A stretch of DNA of 64,000 bases from Nevskia sp. (GTDB lineage Bacteria; Pseudomonadota; Gammaproteobacteria; Nevskiales; Nevskiaceae). The stretch is from positions 62,001 to 126,000 of the forward strand of contig NZ_JAKFUM010000009.1 of the NCBI RefSeq assembly GCF_021732705.1, given 5' to 3'. The notes beneath the pieces are model-generated. The model made no database searches. It saw only the letters and a program-made list of their open reading frames with translations, and was not told where the DNA came from. Position numbers and translations under genes: made by a program. Shown in pieces: positions 15,696 through 26,202 of this stretch. Each line of letters starts with the position of its first letter. Position 1 is the stretch's first letter.

Positions 15696-16940
15696 TTACT
15701 CGAACTCGCCGTAACCTCCCTGCACCCGGCGGACGACGAAACCGGCCGTGGTCAGAACGGCCATGATCTGGTTGGTGTGCGCCTCGTCCTGGGCCTCGAT
15801 CAGCATCTCCAGCGTCGCGCTCTTGGCGTGACGCCCCGCGGACAGGCGCTCGTGGTGAACCTGCACGATGTTGCCGCCGGTGCTGCCGACACAGCCGGCG
15901 ACCCGCGCCAGAAACCCCGGGCTGTCCTCGATATCGATCGAGAGGTTGATCAAGCGCGATTCGTGCACCAGCTGGCGCAGCAGCACCGATGCCAGCAGCC
16001 GCGGATCGATGTTGCCGCCGCAGACGATGAGTCCGACCTTGCGTCCTGCGTACTTCGCCGGGTCGGCCAGCAGCGCGGCAAGCCCGGTGGCGCCAGCGCC
16101 TTCCGCAACCACCTTCTCGACATTGGCCAGCAGGCCGACGGCTCGCTCGATCGACGGCTCATCGACCCGCACCAGATCGTCGGCATGAGCCTTGATCACC
16201 GGCAGGGTCAGCTTGCCGACACCCTTCACGGCAATGCCTTCGGCGATCGTCGGCCCACCGCGAACGAGACTGGCGTCGCCCTGTAGCGCCGCGTATGCCG
16301 AACAGTAGCCGGCCGATTCGACACCGATCATGCGCAGTGCCGGGTTCAGCGCATGCGCGGCCACGGCGTTGCCGGAAAACAGGCCGCCGCCACCAATCGG
16401 AACCACCAGCGTGTCCAGCTCCGGCACATCCTCGAGCATTTCCAGCGCGATCGTGCCCTGTCCGGCCATCACGTGACGATCGTCATACGGGTGGACCAGC
16501 GTCATGCCCCGCGCTTCGACCAGCTCGCGCTGCATGTATTCGAACGCGTCACCCAGCGTCTCGCCGTGCATGATCACTTCGCCACCTAGTTCGCGGGTAT
16601 TGCGAACCTTGGTGAACGGCGTGTTGGTCGGCATCACGATGGTGCTGCGAATGCCGAGCCGGGTCGCATGATGCGCGACTGCCTGTGCGTGATTGCCGGC
16701 CGACATCGCGGCCACGCCGGCGTCGCGCTCAGCCTGGGTCAGGCGCGACAGCTTGTTGATGGCCCCGCGTTCCTTGAAAGAGGCCGTGAACTGGAAGTTC
16801 TCGAATTTCAGCCAGACCTCCGCGCCGGTCAGCTTCGACAGCACGAGCGATGGCGCGCACGGCGTCCGCAGCACCTGTCCGCGGATGACGCGAGCGGCGT
16901 CACGGACATCCTCCAAGGTAATTGCCAATCCTTCGGACAT
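15696..16940 (-). CDS. threonine ammonia-lyase (catabolic type, ACT domain)
   Basis: A 414-aa PLP enzyme deaminating threonine (and serine) to 2-oxobutyrate. Lysine K56 in FTASFKERGAINK forms the PLP aldimine; SAGNHAQAVA and the phosphate-binding glycine loop VVPIGGGGLFSG follow, then VCGGNID. The C-terminal about 85 residues form a single ACT-like domain (LINLSIDIEDSPGFLARV), as in the TdcB-like/IlvA1 class of about 400-415 aa, rather than the roughly 500-aa biosynthetic IlvA with two ACT repeats. The ATG at 16940 is preceded by the purine-rich GGGGGAAG. A perfect minus-strand TATAAT lies 26 bp upstream. It is divergent from ettA. Confidence 0.88.
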   Translation of the reverse strand: MSEGLAITLEDVRDAARVIRGQVLRTPCAPSLVLSKLTGAEVWLKFENFQFTASFKERGAINKLSRLTQAERDAGVAAMSAGNHAQAVAHHATRLGIRSTIVMPTNTPFTKVRNTRELGGEVIMHGETLGDAFEYMQRELVEARGMTLVHPYDDRHVMAGQGTIALEMLEDVPELDTLVVPIGGGGLFSGNAVAAHALNPALRMIGVESAGYCSAYAALQGDASLVRGGPTIAEGIAVKGVGKLTLPVIKAHADDLVRVDEPSIERAVGLLANVEKVVAEGAGATGLAALLADPAKYAGRKVGLIVCGGNIDPRLLASVLLRQLVHESRLINLSIDIEDSPGFLARVAGCVGSTGGNIVQVHHERLSAGRHAKSATLEMLIEAQDEAHTNQIMAVLTTAGFVVRRVQGGYGEFE

Positions 16941-16966
16941 CGTCTTCCCCCGCGATTCAGTCTTGG

Positions 16967-16972
16967 ATTATA
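16967..16972 (-). promoter_or_regulatory. candidate -10 box of threonine ammonia-lyase
   Basis: TATAAT on the minus strand, 26 bp before the ATG at 16940. No good -35 hexamer is seen 16-18 bp upstream, so this rests on the -10 alone. Confidence 0.35.
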
Positions 16973-17062
16973 GGACGTGCGCGCTCGGCACCCGCATGAC
17001 AGCACCGGCGCGAGTCGCGGATAATCCGCGCCCAGTCTCCCCTGCACGCCAAGCCAGCCGTC

Positions 17063-18727
17063 ATGAGCCAATACGTCTACACGATGAACCGGGTCGGCAA
17101 GACCGTTCCGCCGAAGAAGGAAATCCTGCGCAACATCAGTCTGAGCTTCTTCCCGGGCGCCAAGATCGGCGTGCTCGGCTACAACGGCTCCGGCAAGTCG
17201 ACCCTGCTCAAGATCATGGCCGGTGTCGACAAGGAATTCTCCGGCGAAGCGCGGCCGATGCCGGGGCTGAAGGTCGGCTATCTCCCGCAGGAACCGCAGC
17301 TCGATCCGGCCAAGGACGTGCGCGGCAACGTCGAGGAAGCGCTGAAGGAAATCACCGATACGCAGGCCGCGCTCGATGCCGTCTACGCCGCCTACGCCGA
17401 TGAGAACGCGGACTTCGACAAGCTGTCGGCCAAGCAGCAGGAACTGGAAGCGAAGCTCGAAGCGCTCGACGGTCACAACCTCAACGTGATCATGGACAAG
17501 GCGGCCGAAGCGCTGAACCTGCCGCCGTGGGAGGCCGATGTCACCAAGCTGTCCGGTGGCGAACGCCGTCGCGTGGCGCTGTGCCGGCTGCTGCTGTCGA
17601 AGCCGGACATGATCCTGCTCGACGAGCCGACCAACCATCTCGACGCCGAATCGGTCGCCTGGCTGGAGAAATTCCTCAAGGATTTCCCCGGCACGATCAT
17701 CGCGGTCACCCATGACCGCTACTTCCTCGACAACGTCGCCGGCTGGATTCTCGAACTCGATCGCGGGCACGGCATTCCGTGGCAGGGCAACTATTCGAGC
17801 TGGCTGGAACAGAAGACCAATCGCCTGAAGCAGGAAGAGAAGTCCGAAGACGCGCGCCAGAAGGCGCTGTCGGAAGAACTCGAATGGGTGCGCAAGAACC
17901 CGAAGGGCCGACAGTCGAAATCGAAGGCGCGCATCAAGGCCTACGAGGAACTGGCGTCGCAGGAATACCAGACGCGCGCCGAAACGCAGGAGCTGTACAT
18001 TCCGCCCGGTCCGCGCCTCGGCGACATGGTCATCGAGGTCAAGGACGTCGCGATGAAGTTCGGCGACCGCACCTTGTACGAAGGCCTGAACTTCACGGTG
18101 CCGAAAGGCGCGATCGTCGGCATCATCGGCGCCAACGGCCGCGGCAAGACCACGCTGTTCAAGCTGCTGCTCGGCACCGAAAAGCCGGCAGCCGGCTCGA
18201 TCCGCATCGGCGATACGGTGAAGTTCGCCTATGTCGACCAGAGCCGCGATGCGCTCGACGGCGACAAGACGGTGTTCGAGGAAATCAGCCAGGGCCAGGA
18301 CATCATCCGTGCCGGCTCGTTCGAAATGCCGTCGCGCGCCTACATCGGCCGCTTCAATTTCAAGGGCGAAGCGCAGGGCAAGCGGCTGAAGGAGCTGTCC
18401 GGCGGTGAACGCAACCGCGTCCATCTGGCCAAGATGCTGCTGACCGGCGGCAACGTGCTGATGCTCGACGAACCGACCAACGATCTCGACGTCGAAACGC
18501 TGCGCGCGCTCGAAGAAGCGGTACTGAACTTCGCCGGTTGCGCGCTGGTCATTTCCCATGACCGCTGGTTCCTCGACCGCGTCGCCACCCACATCCTCGC
18601 GTTCGAGGATTCCGGCGAAATCGTGTTCCTGGAAGGCAACTACCGCGAGTACGAGGACGACTTCCGCCGCCGGACCGGCTCGGAGCCGGGCGTCAACCGT
18701 CGTGCGCGGCACAAGAAGCTGGCCTGA
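17063..18727 (+). CDS. ettA: energy-dependent translational throttle protein EttA
   Basis: A 554-aa ABC-F ATPase that binds the ribosomal E site and gates entry into elongation according to the ATP/ADP ratio. There are two tandem ATP-binding cassettes: Walker A GYNGSGKST (39-47) with signature KLSGGERRRVALC and Walker B ILLDEPTNHLD; then Walker A GANGRGKTT with signature ELSGGERNRVHLA and LMLDEPTNDLD. The inter-cassette linker (P-site tRNA interaction motif) is rich in lysine and arginine (RKNPKGRQSKSKARI). Length and the MSQYVYTMNRVGK start match EttA rather than other ABC-F members. It lies alone on the plus strand, 122 bp from the divergent threonine ammonia-lyase. Confidence 0.95.
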   Translation: MSQYVYTMNRVGKTVPPKKEILRNISLSFFPGAKIGVLGYNGSGKSTLLKIMAGVDKEFSGEARPMPGLKVGYLPQEPQLDPAKDVRGNVEEALKEITDTQAALDAVYAAYADENADFDKLSAKQQELEAKLEALDGHNLNVIMDKAAEALNLPPWEADVTKLSGGERRRVALCRLLLSKPDMILLDEPTNHLDAESVAWLEKFLKDFPGTIIAVTHDRYFLDNVAGWILELDRGHGIPWQGNYSSWLEQKTNRLKQEEKSEDARQKALSEELEWVRKNPKGRQSKSKARIKAYEELASQEYQTRAETQELYIPPGPRLGDMVIEVKDVAMKFGDRTLYEGLNFTVPKGAIVGIIGANGRGKTTLFKLLLGTEKPAAGSIRIGDTVKFAYVDQSRDALDGDKTVFEEISQGQDIIRAGSFEMPSRAYIGRFNFKGEAQGKRLKELSGGERNRVHLAKMLLTGGNVLMLDEPTNDLDVETLRALEEAVLNFAGCALVISHDRWFLDRVATHILAFEDSGEIVFLEGNYREYEDDFRRRTGSEPGVNRRARHKKLA

Positions 18728-18817
18728 TCGCAGCGTCGCAGGACTCGGCCCGGCCGACACGGCAGCCATCGTGCTTGCCGCGTCGGCCGGGTCTCTTCGT
18801 TCACGGACACGAACACG

Positions 18818-19468
18818 ATGAAAGCCAATCTGCTGTTCGATCTCGACGGCACGCTGAGCGATCCCTACGAAGGCTTCGCCATATCGATTCGCGAAGCCTT
18901 CGCGACGCTGCAGCGACCCACGCCCACCGACCTGCAGCTGCGGGCGATGATCGGCCCGCCGATCGAGCAAGGCATGGCCGAGCTGCTTGGCACGCGGGAC
19001 GCTCGCCTGATCAACGAAGCGATCGCCCTGTATCGACAGCGCTACAGCCGGCTTGGTCTGTTCGAAAACACGCTCTATCCGGGAATCGGCGAGGCCCTGA
19101 CGGAATTGAGATCACGTGGCGCGCGGCTGTATCTGGCCACCTCGAAGCCGCTGGTCTTCGCCTCGAGGATCCTTGATCACTTCGCGCTGACGCCGCTGTT
19201 CAGCGGACAGTACGGCAGCGGGCTCGACGGCAGCCTGTCGAACAAGTCCGACCTGCTGGCACATCTGCTGACGATCGAAGGACTTGCCGCCGACGATTGC
19301 CGGATGGTCGGCGATCGTCGGCATGACGTGACGGCCGCCGTGAACAATGGCATGACATCGCTCGCGGTGCTGTGGGGCTATGGCAGTCGCGAGGAATTGG
19401 CCGCTGCCGGCGCCACGGCGTTCTGCGAGCATCCGGCTGACCTCGTCGAGGCCCTGAGCCGCAACTGA
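18818..19468 (+). CDS. HAD-superfamily phosphatase (Gph/PgmB-like)
   Basis: A 216-aa haloacid-dehalogenase hydrolase. The nucleophile and acid-base aspartates are D8 and D10 in LLFDLDGTL. The cap-domain helices follow, motif II is the threonine-serine in YLATSKP, and motif III/IV are the lysine in NKSDLL and VGDRRHD. The family includes phosphoglycolate phosphatase and 5'-nucleotidases with C1 caps; IGPPIEQGMAELLG is typical of the PgpP/YhaJ-like group. The substrate is not deducible. It is 90 bp downstream of ettA on the same strand, and convergent with the tRNA-Arg/tRNA-Ser unit, whose terminator lies just beyond its stop. Confidence 0.85.
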   Translation: MKANLLFDLDGTLSDPYEGFAISIREAFATLQRPTPTDLQLRAMIGPPIEQGMAELLGTRDARLINEAIALYRQRYSRLGLFENTLYPGIGEALTELRSRGARLYLATSKPLVFASRILDHFALTPLFSGQYGSGLDGSLSNKSDLLAHLLTIEGLAADDCRMVGDRRHDVTAAVNNGMTSLAVLWGYGSREELAAAGATAFCEHPADLVEALSRN

Positions 19469-19532
19469 CAGCCGTCGGCCGCCGTGATTCGGGCGCCAGA
19501 TGCAAGCACGCGCCGCCGTGAACGGCAGGCAC

Positions 19533-19563
19533 AAAAAAACCCGGCGGTCATCCCGTCGGGTTT
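19533..19563 (-). terminator. rho-independent terminator of the tRNA-Ser/tRNA-Arg unit
   Basis: An 11-bp stem with one G-U pair (19537-19547 with 19553-19563) and a 5-nt loop. On the minus strand it is followed by a run of T complementary to 19533-19539. Confidence 0.85.
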
Positions 19564-19577
19564 CTTGCTGCTGCCAA

Positions 19578-19654
19578 TGGTGCGCCCGGAAGGATTCGAA
19601 CCTCCGACCCCTTAGTTCGTAGCCAAGTGCTCTATCCAACTGAGCTACGGGCGC
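19578..19654 (-). tRNA. tRNA-Arg (anticodon ACG)
   Basis: A 77-nt cloverleaf with encoded CCA. Acceptor GCGCCCG pairs with CGGGCGC, the D-arm is AGCTCAGTTGGATAGAGC, the anticodon loop is CTACGAA, and the T-arm contains GGTTCGAATCC. Confidence 0.95.
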
Positions 19655-19680
19655 ATTGATCGTTGCCTGCTGCTGCCTGA

Positions 19681-19775
19681 TGGCGGAGAGAGAGGGATTC
19701 GAACCCTCGATAAGGTTTTTAAGACCCTATACTCCCTTAGCAGGGGAGCGCCTTCGTCCACTCGGCCATCTCTCC
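19681..19775 (-). tRNA. tRNA-Ser (anticodon GCT)
   Basis: A 95-nt class II tRNA with encoded CCA. Acceptor GGAGAGA pairs with TCTCTCC, the anticodon loop is CTGCTAA, and a long variable arm (TAGGGTCTTAAAAACCTTA) precedes the T-arm GGGTTCGAATCCC. It is 26 bp upstream of tRNA-Arg on the same strand. Confidence 0.95.
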
Positions 19776-19811
19776 ACAACGCAGAGAGCAGGCCTGCGAT
19801 ACATCCAAAAC

Positions 19812-19840
19812 ATTATAGCCCGGCACTACCGGACCGTAAA
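19812..19840 (-). promoter_or_regulatory. promoter of the tRNA-Ser/tRNA-Arg unit
   Basis: Minus-strand -35 TTTACG (19835-19840), a 17-bp spacer and a perfect -10 TATAAT (19812-19817), about 37 bp upstream of the mature tRNA-Ser 5' end. Confidence 0.7.
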
Positions 19841-19868
19841 GCCCAAAATCGTGATTTGTTTCAGAACA

Positions 19869-20060
19869 TCAGTTCGGAATGGTCGTGTCTTCGCCGCGTT
19901 CGATGCGGATGCGCTCGAAGATTTCCTCGCGGTGAACCGACACGTCCTTCGGGGCCTTGACGCCGATCCGGACCTGGTTGCCCTTGATGCCGAGCACAGT
20001 CACGGTGACGTCTTCGCCGATCACTAAAGTCTCACCGACTCGCCTGGTCAAAATGAGCAT
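19869..20060 (-). CDS. csrA: carbon storage regulator CsrA
   Basis: A 63-aa global post-transcriptional regulator that binds GGA motifs in mRNA leaders. [41 protein letters not shown] and EIFERI are textbook CsrA/RsmA; R44 in the VHRE segment is the key RNA-contacting residue. The start ATG at 20060 has GGAG eight bases upstream, itself a possible autoregulatory CsrA site (GGA). Position between lysC and the tRNA-Ser/tRNA-Arg pair is the usual gammaproteobacterial order. The upstream region holds a nested dyad (20154-20193). Confidence 0.96.
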   Translation of the reverse strand: MLILTRRVGETLVIGEDVTVTVLGIKGNQVRIGVKAPKDVSVHREEIFERIRIERGEDTTIPN

Positions 20061-20153
20061 TTGAATTCTCCGTGGCCTGAGTATTTATTCCGAACACCGT
20101 GCTTTTCTGCCGGCCCCGGTAATTTTCTACATCATTTTTAAGATGATACGTTG

Positions 20154-20193
20154 GTCACGTACTGCTTTGGCAGGCCAAAAACTACTACGTGAC
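20154..20193. other. nested inverted repeat in the csrA upstream region
   Basis: GTCACGTA (20154-20161) is exactly mirrored by TACGTGAC (20186-20193), with an inner TTTGGC-AG-GCCAAA (20167-20180) between them. The outer half-sites are 32 bp apart centre to centre, about three helical turns. This could be a two-site operator or an RNA stem in the csrA leader. A further CACGTA lies at 20221-20226. Confidence 0.45.
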
Positions 20194-20234
20194 ACTTTTC
20201 CGACAAAAGGAGCACAACCTCACGTAAACGGCTG

Positions 20235-20283
20235 AAAATTGGCCCGATTCCTGTCTGATTCATGAACAGGAAATGGGCCAATT
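20235..20283 (-). terminator. hairpin terminator after lysC
   Basis: AATTGGCCC (20237-20245) pairs with GGGCCAATT (20275-20283); after a 2-by-2 internal loop a further 7 bp pair. The minus strand continues with TTTTC. It starts 17 bp beyond the lysC stop. Confidence 0.7.
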
Positions 20284-20299
20284 CACATCGCTTCCGACC

Positions 20300-21532
20300 T
20301 CAGGCAGCAACTTCCAGATCAAAGGCCTTGTGCAGCGCCCGAACGGCCAGTTCGAGATACTTGTCTTCAATAACGACCGAAATCTTGATCTCTGACGTCG
20401 AAATCATCCGGATGTTGATACTTTCCGCCGCCAGCGTCTTGAACATGCGCGCCGCGATGCCGGCATGCGAACGCATGCCCACACCCACCAGCGATACCTT
20501 GCAGATATCGGTCGCAGTCCGGATTCCTTTAGCGCCCAGTGCGTCGGCGACCTTCTTCGAGACCTCGGTTGCCCGGTCAAGTTCGCCGCGCGACACGGTG
20601 AAGGTGAAGTCCGTCGTGCCGTCGGCACCGACGTTCTGCACGATCATGTCGACTTCGATGTTGGCGTCGCCGATCGGGCCCAGGATCGCCGCGGCGATTC
20701 CCGGACGATCCGGCACGCCGGCCACGGTCAGCTGCGCTTCGTCCCGGCTGAAGGCAATGCCGGCAATCAGGGGTTCTTCCACACCACTCTCCGTCTTGAA
20801 TTCATCCAGCGTGATCAATGTTCCCGGACCGTCGACGAAGGTCGACAGCACGCGCAACGGCACCTTGTACTTGCCCGCAAACTCCACCGACCGGATCTGC
20901 AGCACCTTGGAGCCGAGGCTCGCCAGTTCCAGCATTTCCTCGAACGTGATCCGGTTCAATCGCCGCGCTTTCGGCTCGACACGCGGATCCGTCGTGTAGA
21001 CGCCGTCGACATCGGTATAGATCTGACACTCGTCCGCCTTCAGTGCGGCAGCGAGCGCAACGCCGGTGGTGTCCGAGCCGCCGCGGCCAAGCGTGGTGAT
21101 GTTGCCGTCGTCGTCGATTCCCTGAAACCCAGCCACCACCGGCACGATGCCGGCATTGCAGTCGGCCAGCAGGCGCTCGGTCTCGATGTGCTTGATCCGC
21201 GCCTTGTTGTAGGCCTGATCGGTACGGATCGCGACCTGCGCGCCCGTGTAGGATCGCGCGCGCACGCCCATTTTTTCGAGCGCGATCGCCAGCATCGCGA
21301 TCGTCACCTGCTCGCCGGTTGCGATCATCTGGTCGAGCTCGCGCGACACCGGCCGCGGGTCGATGGCCTTCGCCAGCTTGATCAGACGATCGGTCTCGCC
21401 GGACATCGCCGACACCACGACCACCACCTGATCACCGCGCGCACGCGCCGCAGCCACCTTTGACGCCACATGCTCGATGCGCTCGACCGAGCCCATCGAC
21501 GTGCCGCCGTACTTCTGAACTAGCAAAGCCAT
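20300..21532 (-). CDS. lysC: aspartate kinase
   Basis: A 410-aa aspartokinase catalysing ATP-dependent phosphorylation of aspartate, the first step towards lysine, threonine and methionine. The kinase domain starts VQKYGGTSMGSVERI and contains VVVVSAMSGETDRL and TLGRGGSDTTGVALAAAL. Two C-terminal ACT regions (TVAGVPDRPGIAAAILG and KVSLVGVGMRSHAGIAARMF) are the allosteric lysine/threonine sites. Length and layout match the lone, monofunctional class found beside alaS in Pseudomonas-like genomes. Start ATG at 21532, 120 bp downstream of alaS on the same strand. A hairpin terminator separates it from csrA. Confidence 0.95.
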   Translation of the reverse strand: MALLVQKYGGTSMGSVERIEHVASKVAAARARGDQVVVVVSAMSGETDRLIKLAKAIDPRPVSRELDQMIATGEQVTIAMLAIALEKMGVRARSYTGAQVAIRTDQAYNKARIKHIETERLLADCNAGIVPVVAGFQGIDDDGNITTLGRGGSDTTGVALAAALKADECQIYTDVDGVYTTDPRVEPKARRLNRITFEEMLELASLGSKVLQIRSVEFAGKYKVPLRVLSTFVDGPGTLITLDEFKTESGVEEPLIAGIAFSRDEAQLTVAGVPDRPGIAAAILGPIGDANIEVDMIVQNVGADGTTDFTFTVSRGELDRATEVSKKVADALGAKGIRTATDICKVSLVGVGMRSHAGIAARMFKTLAAESINIRMISTSEIKISVVIEDKYLELAVRALHKAFDLEVAA

Positions 21533-21652
21533 GTAAGCGATTCCAAACCCAGGTTTTCTTGATTAATCCGAGCAACCGTCACGATCTGTCGCGAGCCATT
21601 GCACGCGTCCGTTCAGGCCCGCGGCCCGGCGACAAAACGGAACAGCCCAGCG

Positions 21653-24280
21653 TCAGGACGCAAGCTTCTGTTCGATCCAGCCGAGCGCGGACGCAATCGC
21701 CGCCGGAAGATTCTCCGGCTGCGTTCCGCCGCCCTGCGCCATGTCCGGACGGCCACCGCCCTTGCCGCCGACCTGTGCTGCGGCAAACGCCAGCAGTTCG
21801 CCTGCTTTCACGCGCGCAGTCAGGTCTGCCGTGACACCGGCGATCAGGCTGACCTTGCCGCCAGCGGCCACACCCAGCAGCACCACGCCCGATCCAAGCT
21901 TGTTCTTCAGCTGATCGAGCAGGCCGCGCAACTCGCCACCGTCCACGCCTTCGACAATCGTCGACAGGACCTTCACGCCGTGCACGAGCTTCGCCTGCCC
22001 GGCCAGTTCATCGCCGGCGCTTGCCGCGAGCCGGCTCTTGAGCTGCGCCAGTTCCTTCTCCAGCGCTTTCTGGCCGTCAAGCACCGCCACGATGCGAGTG
22101 CCGACTTCCGATGGCGGCACGCGCAGCAAGCCGGCTGCAGCATTGAGACGCGCCTGCAGATCATTGACATAGGCCAAGGCGTTGTCGCCGGTCACGGCTT
22201 CGACACGGCGGATGCCGGCTGCGACGCCGCTTTCGGACACGATCTTGAACAGGCCGATGTCGCCGGTGCGCGCCACATGGGTGCCGCCGCACAGTTCGCG
22301 CGACGTGCCGATGTCGAGCACACGGACCTCATCACCGTACTTTTCGCCGAACAGCATCATCGCGCCGGTCTTCTTCGCTTCCTCGATCGGCAGCACGCGC
22401 GCCTGCGTTGCGGCATTGGCCAGGATCTCGGCGTTGACGATGCGCTCGACTTCGGCCACTTCGGCCGCCGTCATCGGGCCGGTGTGCGCGAAATCGAAGC
22501 GGGTCTTGTCGGCATCGACCAATGAGCCCTTCTGCTGAACGTGCGGCCCCAGCACCTCGCGCAGCGCCTTGTGCATCAGGTGCGTGGCCGAGTGGTTGCG
22601 CACCGTCGCGCGGCGCTGGCTGCTGGCCACCGCGGCGGCCACGGTGGCACCGACGGTCAGCGTGCCGGATTCAAGCTTGCCGACATGGGCGAACGCGCCG
22701 CCCTTGATCTTCTGCGTGTCGACGACGGCGAAGCCGCCGATGCTGCCGGCATCGCCGGCCTGACCACCGCTTTCGGCATAGAACGGCGTCTTGTCGAGCA
22801 CGACGGCCCCTTCATCGCCGGCCTTCAGTGCGTCGACAGCGACGCTGCCGCGGTACAGCGCAACCACCGTGGCGCCTTCGACCTGCAGGTGCTCGTAACC
22901 GTGGAATTCGGTGGCCGTGCCTTCGTATTTCAGGCCTTCGCCGGCCGTGAACTTACTGGCGGCGCGGGCGCGTGTGCGCTGGGCTTCCATCTCGCGCTCG
23001 TAGCCGGCCTCGTCGAGCTTGAGGCTGCGCTCGCGGGCAATGTCGGCGGTCAAGTCGAACGGGAAACCGTAGGTGTCATACAGCTTGAACACGACCTCGC
23101 CGGGGATCGTGTCGCTGGCGAGATTACCGATCGCCTCGTCGAGCAGTTTCATGCCCTTGTCGAGCGTCGAGGCGAAACTGTCCTCCTCCGCTCGGATCAC
23201 CTGCTCGATGCGCGCGCGCTGTTCGATCAATTCCGGATAGGCGCCACCCATCGCTTCCGCGAGCGGACCCACCAGCTTCCAGAAGAAGGCTTCGTTGAGC
23301 CCCAGCTTGTAGCCATGGCGGATCGCGCGGCGCATGACGCGGCGCAGCACGTAGCCGCGGCCTTCATTGCCCGGAACGACGCCGTCGATGATCAGGAACG
23401 CTGCCGAGCGGATGTGATCGGCGACGACCTTCTGCGACGCACTGGCATACGGTGCTGTGTTCGACAGCTTCGCCACCGCGCTCACCAGCGTCTTGAACGT
23501 GTCGATCTGGTAGTTGTCGTTGGTGCCCTGCATCAAGGCACTGATGCGCTCCAGACCCATGCCGGTATCGACACTCGGGGCCGGCAGCTTGGTCAGCTGG
23601 CCGTCCTTCGAACGCTCGAACTGCATGAACACGACGTTCCAGATCTCGATCCAGCGATCGCCATCTTCCTCGGGCGAGCCCGGCGGGCCGCCGTAGATGC
23701 CCTTGGAGCCATCGGGATCGTGGTCGTAGAAGATTTCGGTGCACGGCCCACAGGGGCCGGTATCGCCCATCGCCCAGAAATTGTCCGAGGCGTACGGCGC
23801 ACCCTTGTTGTCACCGATCCGCACGATGCGGTCGGCCGGGATGCCCATCTGCTCGTGCCAGATCGAATACGCCTCGTCGTCCGTGTGATAGACGGTGACC
23901 AGCAGGCGGTTCTTGTCGATCGCCAGCCAGTTCGCGCCGGTGATGAACTCCCAGGCGAAGCGGATCGCGTCCTGCTTGAAGTAGTCGCCGAAGCTGAAGT
24001 TGCCCAGCATCTCGAAGAAGGTGTGATGCCGGGCGGTGTAGCCGACGTTCTCGAGATCGTTGTGCTTGCCACCGGCGCGCACGCAGCGCTGGCTCGACGT
24101 GGCGCGCGTGTACGGCCGCTTGTCCTGACCGGTGAACACGTCCTTGAACTGGACCATGCCGGAGTTAGTGAACAGCAAGGTCGGGTCGTTGCCCGGCACC
24201 AGCGACGACGACGGCACGACCGCGTGGCCCTGCTGCCGGAAGTATTCGAGAAAGCGTGCGCGAAGCTCGTTGCTGTTCAT
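21653..24280 (-). CDS. alaS: alanine-tRNA ligase
   Basis: An 875-aa class II aminoacyl-tRNA synthetase charging tRNA-Ala and editing mischarged Ser/Gly. Seen: N-terminal [19 protein letters not shown]; catalytic motif 2 region [20 protein letters not shown]; the editing-domain zinc ligands in [13 protein letters not shown] and [13 protein letters not shown]; and the C-Ala domain ending in [15 protein letters not shown], the glycine-rich DHHA1 signature. Full length compared with the family (about 870-880 aa). Start ATG at 24280. It lies between recX, 346 bp upstream, and lysC, 120 bp downstream. Confidence 0.97.
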   Translation of the reverse strand: MNSNELRARFLEYFRQQGHAVVPSSSLVPGNDPTLLFTNSGMVQFKDVFTGQDKRPYTRATSSQRCVRAGGKHNDLENVGYTARHHTFFEMLGNFSFGDYFKQDAIRFAWEFITGANWLAIDKNRLLVTVYHTDDEAYSIWHEQMGIPADRIVRIGDNKGAPYASDNFWAMGDTGPCGPCTEIFYDHDPDGSKGIYGGPPGSPEEDGDRWIEIWNVVFMQFERSKDGQLTKLPAPSVDTGMGLERISALMQGTNDNYQIDTFKTLVSAVAKLSNTAPYASASQKVVADHIRSAAFLIIDGVVPGNEGRGYVLRRVMRRAIRHGYKLGLNEAFFWKLVGPLAEAMGGAYPELIEQRARIEQVIRAEEDSFASTLDKGMKLLDEAIGNLASDTIPGEVVFKLYDTYGFPFDLTADIARERSLKLDEAGYEREMEAQRTRARAASKFTAGEGLKYEGTATEFHGYEHLQVEGATVVALYRGSVAVDALKAGDEGAVVLDKTPFYAESGGQAGDAGSIGGFAVVDTQKIKGGAFAHVGKLESGTLTVGATVAAAVASSQRRATVRNHSATHLMHKALREVLGPHVQQKGSLVDADKTRFDFAHTGPMTAAEVAEVERIVNAEILANAATQARVLPIEEAKKTGAMMLFGEKYGDEVRVLDIGTSRELCGGTHVARTGDIGLFKIVSESGVAAGIRRVEAVTGDNALAYVNDLQARLNAAAGLLRVPPSEVGTRIVAVLDGQKALEKELAQLKSRLAASAGDELAGQAKLVHGVKVLSTIVEGVDGGELRGLLDQLKNKLGSGVVLLGVAAGGKVSLIAGVTADLTARVKAGELLAFAAAQVGGKGGGRPDMAQGGGTQPENLPAAIASALGWIEQKLAS

Positions 24281-24626
24281 GGCAGCAGGTCAGGCCGTGA
24301 AAAAAGTCGCGCATGTTAGCGCGCAAGGCCCTGTAGCCGCTAGGTTTTAGGGGGTTTTCAAGCACCAATCAGGAATCAGCCGGACGCGACTGCCGATCTG
24401 GCCATCAGCTGGCCGGTGCCCGCAGTCGGTCACGGCGGCCCGGCCGGGCATGCCTCGATGAGAGCGATGGCGAGGCGAACTGCGCCCCAAAAGGCGACAG
24501 GTCTTGTGGGTGCTGCCGCTTGGGTGAAATACCGCGACGCTGCCCGTCATCGCGAGCTGCTTCGAGCGATTCCGGAAGGCAGAGCCGACACCCGCCCGGG
24601 GAAATCGGGCACTCGGAATCGTGAAA
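24281..24626. other. alaS-recX intergenic region, no gene seen
   Basis: 346 bp without a convincing coding frame; a 95-codon minus-strand frame here has no family resemblance. It must contain the alaS promoter and any recX terminator, but no clear hexamers or U-tract hairpin are seen. A 12-bp palindrome GCCCGGCCGGGC lies near 24437-24450; at this GC content it may be chance. Confidence 0.5.
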
Positions 24627-25127
24627 TCAGCCATCCAGCGAGGGGTCGGTATCGTCGACGTCCGCCATCACGGCGCGGATCTGCGACGACGTGAAGCCGC
24701 GCGCGGCCAGAAAGCGATAGCGGCTGGCCTGCTCCTTCGCGTTGGTCGGCGGGCTCGGGTAACGCCGCTCGTACAGTCGCCCGACGATATCGGCCCAGTC
24801 GGGATCAGCTTCTTCGAGCGCCGCACGGATCAGCGCATCGTCGACGCCGCGAGACGACAGCTCCATCCTGATCCGGAGTGGGCCATAGCCTTGCGCGATC
24901 CGGGACCGGGTCAGCAGACCTGCGTAACGTGCATCGCTTTGCCAGCCGGTTTCGCCCAGTTCGCCGACGACTTCGCTGGCAATCTCGCGATCCAGCCCGT
25001 CGTGCGTCAGCTTGGTGGTCAGCTCGCGAGCACTGTGCTCGCGCCGTCCGAGCGCCCGAAGCGCCCTGCTGCGGGCATCTTCGGGTGCCAGCGGCGCTGG
25101 CGGCTTGCGCCCGCGCCGCTTGTCCAT
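24627..25127 (-). CDS. recX: RecA regulator RecX
   Basis: A 166-aa helical-repeat protein that binds RecA filaments and limits their extension. The repeating three-helix modules are recognisable: ALRALGRREHSARELTTKL, then VVGELGETGWQSDARYAGLL with RIAQGYGPLRIRMELSSRGV, then RYRFLAARGFTSSQIRAVM. The start ATG at 25127 lies 13 bp downstream of the recA stop, so it is likely co-transcribed with recA, as in most proteobacteria. The basic N-terminus (MDKRRGRKPPAP) precedes the first module. Confidence 0.93.
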   Translation of the reverse strand: MDKRRGRKPPAPLAPEDARSRALRALGRREHSARELTTKLTHDGLDREIASEVVGELGETGWQSDARYAGLLTRSRIAQGYGPLRIRMELSSRGVDDALIRAALEEADPDWADIVGRLYERRYPSPPTNAKEQASRYRFLAARGFTSSQIRAVMADVDDTDPSLDG

Positions 25128-25140
25128 CGCCGGAACCGAA

Positions 25141-26201
<1,061 letters not shown>

Positions 26202-26202
<1 letters not shown>

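Noticed and set aside
24437..24450. GC-only palindrome GCCCGGCCGGGC as an operator
   Set aside because: Such palindromes are expected by chance at this GC content and nothing else supports it.
24347..24634. 95-codon minus-strand frame between alaS and recX
   Set aside because: No ribosome-binding site, no family resemblance, and it overlaps the recX stop region; treated as non-coding.
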